Notes under the pieces: model-generated | What the model saw: the letters and a program-made list of their open reading frames with translations, nothing else | What the model was told of the DNA's origin: nothing | Databases searched by the model: none | From: Burkholderiales bacterium | GTDB taxonomy: Bacteria; Pseudomonadota; Gammaproteobacteria; Burkholderiales; UBA11063 | Assembly (NCBI GenBank): GCA_019744945.1 | Contig: JAIETT010000199.1 | Coordinates: 1-32,533, forward strand | DNA length: 32,533 nt | Direction: 5' to 3' | Shown: positions 22,123-29,040 of the stretch, piece after piece | How the letters are laid out: the number at the start of each line of letters is the position of its first letter | Numbering within the stretch: the stretch's first letter is position 1 | Translations under genes and position numbers: made by a program

Positions 22123-25095
22123 ACGTAGTTCATTTTTAAAAGCCAGTATCGGTTTAATTGTCGTACGCTCATTTTTCCCGACCCGCCCATGCGAAGTAGG
22201 ACAAAATTTAACCACCAACGATTGAGCTTTGCTGATCCGTAAAATTTAGCTTTTGACAAAATTTAAGACTTACTACCGTGCGCATAAATTTAGTAAATAA
22301 ATTTGTATCACTAATGCTTGAGCCATGGTGCTGTACCATGGCAACAATCATTTTCACGCGCTTCAAATTTACCAGCTATTTTACGTGATGATTTAATTCA
22401 GGTTATGAAATTGTACCTGAATTAAATCAAAAGAAGTTAGCTCAATATCCTTGGCGCTAATTTTGTGTTTGATTAAACCCAATGAGCGCACTGATAACCG
22501 CTTTTTAGGTTTCATTTTAAAGAAAACCTAAAAAACCAATGGGGCAGAAGCCCAAGTAATTCGCGCCGCTCATATTGATGTAAAACTAAGTTGTCTGATT
22601 GATAAAGAATAGACGGCTCCAAAAACACAAAGGGGCGTAACCCTTTTATTTTTTGTGAGCTAGGTGAGGACAGTATAGCTATTTGATTTACTCTAAAATG
22701 AAAGTGGCCAGTCTAAAAAGACTGGCACACGATGGTGTTTAATGTAGATCCTTTCATCTACAGTTAATAGCAATAAATTAATCATTGCTTAAGTTTTACA
22801 ATCCAACTAAATGGATTTAGTTGCCATGGCACAAAGTCCGATGGAGATTTAGTTTTTACTACGAATGCATTTTTATTTCCGCATTCTCAGTTATTAGATT
22901 TCAACACAACAAATGTATTGAACCGATTAAGTTAAGTAGCTTCAATTAAAAAGCTTAAGTCAAATCTATTAGCGCCAGAGTGGCTTAACGATTTTATGTT
23001 CATTTAGACAAGTACCCAATTGTGCATTGAATAAACATCCTCAAATGATTGGAAAGTTGCTCAAGTAAAATTTGTGTAATCAAACTTTACTCTTTCGACC
23101 GAAAACTCAACGCATCCTAAATAAATAGAATGGCCAGGGAACAGCGTTATCGAAATTAGAGAATTTACCTGTTGCGCGCGTACTAAAATTTTTGTTCATG
23201 AAGATTCCTAGAAAAAGGAACGCATCGAGTACCCACCACGGGAACACAAAGCATTCCGAGTGAGTACAAAAAAGATTAGCTGCACTAAATCCAAAAGATA
23301 CTATTATCCCATTCTCATCTTCATTTAAGAAAACAAGCTTTTCAAAAAATATTTCTAATTTTTGATTGGAATTTAATATTTCCTGGATCCGTACAAACTA
23401 TAATTGACGGAGATTTTTTTGAAAGTGAAACAGCTGCGACTAAACAACTGCCAACTTAATGACTCAAAAACCATTCCCCAAATCACGGTCACCCATGATT
23501 CTCATTCCTGTTTTTTGCTAAATTTCAAAAGCCAAAATGGCTAAATAGACTTAGACAATAACAGTTCCACCCCCAACTTTCGTTCACAACATGGCTTGGT
23601 GCCACCACATTGCTATCTGTTTCCGACCTAATTCTTGGTACCACCCAAGAAAAAAAAGTCTGCCGTATCAGAACCTACTCATCGAGTCTCCCACTCATAG
23701 ATCAGTGTAACTTCTTGCGACGTTACGTTTCACGCGATTAACGAATTGCTCTACAGCAATCCTACCACTTCGCATTACTCAAATCTTTAGAGCTTCCCCG
23801 CATAGTTATGATTTCTTTTTAATGCACTGTTTGCCGTCTTGCGATTATTTCACTTTGCACCTGATTTTTTGTCAAGGTGCAGATATGTGGGTTATAAGGT
23901 TCCTGGAAAGTTACCCCCATATCAGCTTAGTAATCGTATCAAGTCTCGCCTTATCGGCACGGACACATCCGCATCTTCCCACGATAGAACCCCAGGTGGG
24001 TCCATGTACATTCTTAAACTATGTCCAGCGATCCAACATTATTCCGCGACTCTGCGCGGTTTTTTGCTGGTACCAGTCAATCCAACAGCCTTTCGACCAT
24101 CTCATGACCCTGCGCCCTTTCGGAAGCGCCTCAGCAGCCTTGAATGTGTGGCTCAGTCACATAGGTTTCCCTACATTACTAGGTGGATTAGTGAGCTTGC
24201 CAGCTCACAGAACGTCTTTTAGGGTTTCCCCACATAGTTGTCCTTTGTCACCACTTTAATCATAACAGGCTCATCGCTTCAGTCGTGGCTCGCGCCCTTT
24301 ACTTTCACGATTAAGTTACATCAGTTATTGAACGTCATAGGTACCATTGGCACATAACATAACTCTTGTGTAACCAGTAGTTTCGACAAAATGTCTTATC
24401 TACCTGCCGGCTCACGGTCATCCAACCTGCACCCCAGGGTGCATAGTATCTTTTGGGATGTGGATAGATAGGGGGATGAACCCCTAGCCCCACTCGTAGC
24501 GCAGTGAACCACTCTTCGCGGTACTGCGCTTCGGCTTGAAGAACAACAACAGATTGGTGATCTGTGTTGTCTGGTGAATGTTGCAACTAAATAGAATTGG
24601 CGGTTCCATCTAGTTGCCAGTTTGAGTCATTAAGTTTTATAAATTCTGGTTGGTAACCAGAAATGAATTATTGAGTCCGCTAGTTTTCCTTTCTAGCTGC
24701 GGACATCAAAAACAAATTAAAATTTGAATAAATGGCTTCGCAGCTAGTTGGGTTAGTCGGCCCAATTTTGCTTTTACAAAATTAATTACTGATTGGCAAT
24801 CAGTTTATAGGAATCGCCGCAACTTTAGTTGCAGCTTCAAAGTAATCAAAGATTATTTTATCACAAAACCTAAGCCGGTCTTTGTGAAAAAATAATTTTG
24901 AGTTTGTGGGCTTACGCCCAGCATAGGAACCTTATATATGCAGCGTCGCCATTTTGCTTTGCAAAATTCAGCGACTAAGCAAAAAATTCATAAAAATAAG
25001 GTATTTACCTCAAATTGATCAAAAAACAGTGTTTTTTGCAATTTGATCTATTAAGAGTATTATTTTGCAATCCTAAAATTGCAAAATAATTTAAA
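22123..25095 (-). other. Hairpin-dense non-coding region enclosing the putative giant RNA
   Basis: Nearly 3 kb without a credible gene. Perfect inverted repeats are packed along it. Left flank: GCCATGGT/ACCATGGC (22322-22342), a 14-bp stem at 22390-22428, an 11-bp stem at 22502-22534, GCCAGTCT/AGACTGGC (22707-22726), TGTAGAT/ATCTACA (22743-22762) and CAACTAAAT/ATTTAGTTG (22804-22823). Right flank: TTCTGGTT/AACCAGAA (24644-24662), ACTGATT/AATCAGT (24788-24804), a roughly 16-bp stem at 24852-24896, GTCGC/GCGAC enclosing ATTTTGC/GCAAAAT (24945-24975) and a 13-bp stem at 25059-25090. The ORFs listed here on either strand have composition unlike the neighbouring genes and no ribosome binding sites. 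Confidence 0.7.
23453..24636 (-). ncRNA. Putative giant structured non-coding RNA, core domain (about 1.18 kb)
   Basis: AACTTAATGACTCAAA (23453-23468) and its exact reverse complement (24621-24636) would pair as a 16-bp helix closing a 1.15-kb domain. Inside, on the minus strand, lie GNRA-capped hairpins: GGG-GAAA-CCC (24222-24231), TAGG-GAAA-CCTA (24162-24173), GCGC-CC-GAAA-GG-GCGC with a 2-nt bulge (24112-24129) and GTC-GAAA-GGC (24088-24097). A perfect 7-bp stem (24191-24208) sits among them. Others are AGCGCAGT/ACTGCGCT enclosing a second helix (24498-24530), TAGGGG/CCCCTA (near 24475), CTTGG/CCAAG (23634-23649) and a bulged stem at 23857-23880. GAAA loops exist only in the minus-strand reading, fixing the orientation. 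The core is visibly GC-richer than the rest. GOLLD, ROOL and OLE are RNAs of this size class, but I cannot assign it to any. The promoter was not located. Confidence 0.7.
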
Positions 25096-25105
25096 AAAAA
25101 TGAAA

Positions 25106-25151
25106 AATACGCGTTTTCGTTGGTATTTTTGTTTTTTAATTCCTTTAAACT
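25106..25151 (+). promoter_or_regulatory. Shared promoter element, copy 4, with -10 TAAACT
   Basis: AAATACGCGTTTTCGTTGGT and an A (ending at 25125) are followed after exactly 20 nt by TAAACT (25146-25151), 28 nt before the start codon at 25179. This is the promoter of the second long operon. It points away from the putative giant RNA. Confidence 0.65.
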
Positions 25152-25178
25152 TATGTATTAATTAATGGAGTTAAATAC

Positions 25179-26018
25179 ATGAGTAAATATTCACATAAAG
25201 CTAATTTAGAAAATTTATATTTTATAACCACTTTAACTGGTTTTATGAAAGAAGTACAAAGACAAATACAAATTGGTTATAAGTATTATTTTGAAAATAA
25301 ATTTGAATATACAAAGCTTAAGGATGTTTTAGGTCGATTGGATGAAGATTATCATGTGTGTGAATCTTCTGATGACAGATGGCACAGACAACAAGAAAAT
25401 AAAGTTAGCGTTCAACTTATAATGTTTTACCACGGCGGAGATATGATTCACTTTGTGCTTTTGGCCAGAGAGGGAATCAATGGTTCAAAAAATCATAATT
25501 TTTTTAAGACCCTTAAACCTAAAGATGCAACTTTAGGACATCAACGATTTACACTGAATCAATATATGTTGATTCGATGCAATAAACAAAGTTATGAACT
25601 AAAAGATCAAAATATTAACGTTCCTGCCGTTGTCGGACAATGGAGTTATGGATTACAAAAAACTTATATTGATGAGATTAAACGTGACTTTCTTCAATAT
25701 CTAAAGTTGAATGATACCTACCGCCTCAATCAACTTTATAGAAGTTTGACCAAACTAATTGCATTCGGTAAAGTTAGAACTAATTATGTTAATTTGAGAA
25801 TATTTATGGCTAAAGAGATAAATATTAGACTTAAATCTGATAAGTTTTTTAAAACAACAATTGCTGGAGATTTTTATGGCATGCCAGAAAAATTGCCAAT
25901 ATTAAAAGGCATTAAAATCCCAACCATTACAGTTGCGGAACAAATTAAGCCAACTATTTTAAAAAAAATGACTCACCCAGAACTATCAAGAAAGACAATG
26001 ATTTTTAATGATGAATAA
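25179..26018 (+). CDS. Hypothetical protein, 279 aa, first gene of the second operon
   Basis: GGAG lies before the start and promoter copy 4 upstream. The product (MSKYSHKANLENLYFITTL...) is a basic, aromatic-rich soluble protein. A His-rich central part is visible (MFYHGGDMIHFVLLARE... GHQRFTLNQYMLIR). The C-terminus is basic (KKMTHPELSRKT). I do not recognise the family. Being adjacent to and divergent from the putative giant RNA, it is a candidate RNA- or DNA-binding partner, which is speculation from position and charge. Confidence 0.65.
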   Translation: MSKYSHKANLENLYFITTLTGFMKEVQRQIQIGYKYYFENKFEYTKLKDVLGRLDEDYHVCESSDDRWHRQQENKVSVQLIMFYHGGDMIHFVLLAREGINGSKNHNFFKTLKPKDATLGHQRFTLNQYMLIRCNKQSYELKDQNINVPAVVGQWSYGLQKTYIDEIKRDFLQYLKLNDTYRLNQLYRSLTKLIAFGKVRTNYVNLRIFMAKEINIRLKSDKFFKTTIAGDFYGMPEKLPILKGIKIPTITVAEQIKPTILKKMTHPELSRKTMIFNDE

Positions 26019-26187
26019 ACATAGAGCAGAAATAAATGCTGAAATTAAATATTTTGAGCGAGAAATTAATAATTTAACGGCTATAAGTAAAATAAAACCA
26101 TCATTTATAAATAAAATTCCAAATCGAAATATTGCAGAAATTACTAGATTAACTATTAAATTAAACCATTTGAAAGCACCACAATGA
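26011..26187 (+). CDS. Small basic helical protein, 58 aa (absent from the ORF track)
   Basis: An ATG overlapping the previous stop by 8 bp opens 58 codons (MNKHRAEINAEIKYFEREI...) that end with ATGA overlap on the next gene. The product is helical and basic with no membrane segment. The exact fit between two genes, with overlaps at both ends, argues that it is translated. Function unknown. Confidence 0.6.
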   Translation: MNKHRAEINAEIKYFEREINNLTAISKIKPSFINKIPNRNIAEITRLTIKLNHLKAPQ

Positions 26188-26642
26188 AAACAACGTCTGC
26201 CGAAAATTTAACCATTTTCTTAGATTTTGATGGCGTTTTGCATCGGAAAATGATAGGCAATTTTGAGTTATTATCCAACTTTAATCAAGTATTAAATTTG
26301 TTTCCTAATATCAAAATTGTTATATCCAGCGATTGGCGCCACTCAATGAAGCTGCAAGATTATCAAGAGATTTTTGGCGAATATGCTAATCGCATAATGG
26401 GCAAAACGCCAATCATTACCGGTGTAATGTTCCTGCGTGAGTTGGAGATTTTAGCGTATGTAAGACAACACTCGATCCAGAAGTTTATCGCAATTGATGA
26501 TGATTGTAGAAATGAGTTATTTAACGCAAATTGTAATTGGCTTTTTAAAACCGATTATTTTCGAGGCTTAGATGTTGACGCTACAAATAATTTAATCAAG
26601 TTTATTCAAATCAAACTTGAAGAAAAAATAATACACAGATAA
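26184..26642 (+). CDS. HAD-superfamily phosphatase of the HAD_SAK type, 152 aa
   Basis: Motif I is FLDFDGVLHRK (nucleophile DxD, near residues 13-23). ISSDWRHS and then RIMGKTPI and AIDDDCRNE (motif IV acidic pair) follow the order seen in the small HAD domains named for Swiss Army Knife RNA repair proteins. Those act in nucleic-acid end repair. Here the domain stands alone, without a ligase or kinase. It could repair or trim nucleic acid ends of the element or of host RNA damaged by host defence. The family call is solid; the substrate is an inference. Confidence 0.8.
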   Translation: MKTTSAENLTIFLDFDGVLHRKMIGNFELLSNFNQVLNLFPNIKIVISSDWRHSMKLQDYQEIFGEYANRIMGKTPIITGVMFLRELEILAYVRQHSIQKFIAIDDDCRNELFNANCNWLFKTDYFRGLDVDATNNLIKFIQIKLEEKIIHR

Positions 26643-26664
26643 ATATATTTTGGAGGAACGATAA

Positions 26665-27069
26665 ATGAATTTAGAAGCTAGGTTAACACAGAAGTTTGTG
26701 GATGCTGTCTTAAGTAAAATAGTGGATTTATCTAAGTATGATAATAATCCCAAATTAGCAAACTTACACTACAAAAAGGCTAAGATGATTTTATTTTTAT
26801 GGGTTGGTGTGTTTTGTATATTTAATCTTTTTGAAAATAACACCTTGAATCTGGTTGGGTTTTTAATATTAATTTTTGGTGTATTATCGTATAAAGCTTT
26901 CGAACGTGTATTATTTCAAAAGGGTTTACTAGATTGGCTAGAAAACGAAAAATTACTGTATGAGCAGCGATTAAAACACAGCATGATATTTACTATATTA
27001 TTATTTTCACCTATTTTAATTGTGGTTTTGGCAATTCTTTCAGCCTTGCATAAATCAGGTGTTTTGTAA
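26665..27069 (+). CDS. Membrane protein, 134 aa
   Basis: A GGAGGA ribosome binding site precedes the start. A charged N-terminal helix (about 40 residues) leads three hydrophobic segments: MILFLWVGVFCIFNLF, LVGFLILIFGVLSY and a C-terminal FTILLFSPILIVVLAIL. It is an inner-membrane protein with a cytoplasmic N-terminus. It lies in the same operon as the TraC-like ATPase domain and may recruit it to the membrane. No family is recognised. Confidence 0.6.
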   Translation: MNLEARLTQKFVDAVLSKIVDLSKYDNNPKLANLHYKKAKMILFLWVGVFCIFNLFENNTLNLVGFLILIFGVLSYKAFERVLFQKGLLDWLENEKLLYEQRLKHSMIFTILLFSPILIVVLAILSALHKSGVL

Positions 27070-27127
27070 ATCATACATAAAGAATTAAAAATTACTTTAA
27101 ATTAAACTTTTAATCAGGAAACATCAA

Positions 27128-28201
27128 ATGCATATCATTAATAAACACAACGTCAAAATTGATTTAAACTTATTTTGTAATACTTGTGGTGATTACAATG
27201 CTGTATTAGCTAGTAAATCTGGGATTGGTAAAACGACTTTAGTCGAGTATTTAATTAGAAATCAATTAGAACCAGTAGGAAAAGCTTTTATTATAGAAGA
27301 GGGGTGTTGTTATAAAAATTTATGTGATGAGCTAAGTGGAAATCATGTTGAATTCAATCTTCTCGCACCAGTTTGTATAAACCCATTTGCGTTTATTAAT
27401 TGGACGCACAATGAAGAATATATGTCACTAATGGAGTTTGAGGATTTGTTTTCTCATGAGATTTTTGCGATAACAGAAATTCTAGTATTAATGATAGGAC
27501 GTAAAAAACTAGATCAACATGATATTCAGATGTTAGAAATGGCAGTAATAAAGAGCGCTAAACAACAAAGAAAAGCCACGATTACCACCGTTGTTGAATA
27601 TTTATTAAGTTCAGATAATATATCGCAAGCTAGCAAAATGGTAGAGTGGTTACAACCATTCACCTCAACTGGAGAATATTCTGCTTTTTTTGAAGGTGAC
27701 GATACCCAAATAATTAAGAACCAACTAAATGTTTTCGAATTAGAAGGTCTTGGCAACTCACCACAATTACGTGATATTGTGCTTTGCACCCTGATCTTTA
27801 TTGTGAACGAAGTAATGGGATTTGAGCCAAGAAAATACAATATTTGTATTATTGAGGAATTATATAGTTTATTTGGAGCCAGTAATATTTCTAGCCAGTT
27901 TATTCAAGACTCTTTCAGGTTAGCTCGTTTAACTAATGGATCATTCATCAGTGTGACACAATCTATAGATGATTACTCAAGAAATGAAGCGATGGATTCA
28001 ATGTATACAAATTCAACTTGGAAATTATTACTGAGACATGAAAATTTAATTGAACTGTCAGAACGTTTGGATGTGGATAAGCTTCAGATGCTTCAATCAC
28101 TGAATGTACAGCGTAATTTTAGTGATTTAATGGTTATACATGGCAACGTCGATACTGATAGACTAACTTTAGTATTTAATAGCGATTCAAAAAGAGCATA
28201 A
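27128..28201 (+). CDS. TraC/VirB4-like ATPase domain protein, 357 aa (short)
   Basis: The protein opens almost directly with the ATPase core: GDYNAVLASKSGIGKTT carries Walker A (residues 28-37) and NICIIEELYSLFG (238-250) is Walker B. GKAFIIEEGCCYKNLCDEL followed by NPFAF matches the C-terminal domain of TraC, the VirB4-type ATPase that energises F-type pilus assembly. TraC is usually over 800 residues; the N-terminal half is missing here. AGGA before the start and intact flanking genes argue against simple breakage. It may be a domain-only paralogue that works with, or competes with, a full TraC outside the window. Confidence 0.8.
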   Translation: MHIINKHNVKIDLNLFCNTCGDYNAVLASKSGIGKTTLVEYLIRNQLEPVGKAFIIEEGCCYKNLCDELSGNHVEFNLLAPVCINPFAFINWTHNEEYMSLMEFEDLFSHEIFAITEILVLMIGRKKLDQHDIQMLEMAVIKSAKQQRKATITTVVEYLLSSDNISQASKMVEWLQPFTSTGEYSAFFEGDDTQIIKNQLNVFELEGLGNSPQLRDIVLCTLIFIVNEVMGFEPRKYNICIIEELYSLFGASNISSQFIQDSFRLARLTNGSFISVTQSIDDYSRNEAMDSMYTNSTWKLLLRHENLIELSERLDVDKLQMLQSLNVQRNFSDLMVIHGNVDTDRLTLVFNSDSKRA

Positions 28202-28304
28202 AAAACAAGTAATATTAGAACAACTGATATATTAGATAATGCTAAATACAAGTTGTATTAATAGGTAAAGGTTTGAAATATCTTAATAATGGGAGAGGTT
28301 AGTT

Positions 28305-28661
28305 ATGATAATAAATGTATGTATTATCGTTAGTGTATTTATATTATTTTGGGGATTTGCAACACTAGACAAAAAAATAACAATGGTCGGATTTGTAGTA
28401 ATGATAGTATTATTGTTATATATCATAAATACTCATGATCAATCACAATATATCCAAATCAAAAGAATTGACTCTAATAAATATATTCAATGTATGGAAA
28501 GCCAACAGTACATCGTTAGTTCATCAAGCTCTAGAAGTGCTGATGCGATAGCACCTCTGCTTGATGCAAATGGTAAGCCTATAAAGTGCAGCAATACAAT
28601 TTACACTCAAGAGCAAACAGAGCTGCCAATCAATAAAGATAAAGATTTTATAGTTAAATAA
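28305..28661 (+). CDS. Membrane-anchored protein, 118 aa
   Basis: GGGAGAGG lies before the start. Two hydrophobic helices open the protein (IINVCIIVSVFILFWGFAT and ITMVGFVVMIVLLLYIIN). A polar domain with Cys53 or so and a second cysteine (QCMESQQYIV... IKCSNTIY) follows and probably lies in the periplasm. No family is recognised. A gap of 13 bp links it to the next membrane protein gene. Confidence 0.6.
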   Translation: MIINVCIIVSVFILFWGFATLDKKITMVGFVVMIVLLLYIINTHDQSQYIQIKRIDSNKYIQCMESQQYIVSSSSSRSADAIAPLLDANGKPIKCSNTIYTQEQTELPINKDKDFIVK

Positions 28662-28674
28662 GGAGAGGTAAATC

Positions 28675-28995
28675 ATGATTTTTTTTAACATAGGTTGCGG
28701 CATATTAATATTTTCAAATTTTATGATATCGCTAATACCAAATAAAAACGCTATTAAAAGTAGGCGTAATCCAGAATTAATTAACAAATTTAATAATCAT
28801 GTAAACATCCTAAATATTTCATTAATACTTGCGTGTGTATTAGGAATTATTGGAGCAGACGTACATCTGATGCCGCTCATGCTTTCAAAAAATGATGTGT
28901 GGATCCATCTTATGTCTCCAGGTGCTTTTATTGCATTATTTGCGATTGCATTTATTAGAATTCATTTTAAGTTGATAAAAAAGGACGATAAATAA
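28675..28995 (+). CDS. Membrane protein, 106 aa
   Basis: AAGGAGAGG lies before the start. Three hydrophobic segments are seen (IFFNIGCGILIFSNFMISLI, LNISLILACVLGIIGADV and AFIALFAIAFIRIHF), with a basic tail (KLIKKDDK). It sits between the 118-aa membrane protein and topB in the second operon. The function is unknown. Confidence 0.6.
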   Translation: MIFFNIGCGILIFSNFMISLIPNKNAIKSRRNPELINKFNNHVNILNISLILACVLGIIGADVHLMPLMLSKNDVWIHLMSPGAFIALFAIAFIRIHFKLIKKDDK

Positions 28996-29040
28996 CCATA
29001 ATCAATAATAATTATCTTACATTTAAAATAAGGAGTAACT

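Noticed and set aside
22047-22259. Minus-strand ORF of 70 aa
   Set aside because: It runs through the minus-strand terminator stem and into the 3' end of the 21786 gene; it is a chance frame.
24044-24065. Plus-strand terminator CCGCG-ACTCTG-CGCGG-TTTTTT
   Set aside because: It looks like a terminator on the plus strand, but no plus-strand gene precedes it. In the minus-strand reading it is one more stem of the structured core.
23822-24259. Two overlapping plus-strand ORFs (145 and 127 aa)
   Set aside because: They lie in the structured core, have no ribosome binding site and have Cys/His/Pro-rich composition unlike neighbouring genes. Two frames being open at once reflects the higher GC content, not coding.
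24335-24586. Minus-strand ORF of 83 aa in the RNA core
   Set aside because: It overlaps several strong hairpins, lacks a ribosome binding site and has an odd composition; the structured RNA explains it better.
23400-24600. Degraded rRNA, RNase P RNA or tmRNA
   Set aside because: The GC-rich structured look suggests this at first, but I found none of the familiar conserved words of those RNAs on either strand.
23453-24636. Group II intron
   Set aside because: GAAA loops and size would fit, but there is no recognisable domain V, no GUGYG-type start at a border and no reverse transcriptase gene.
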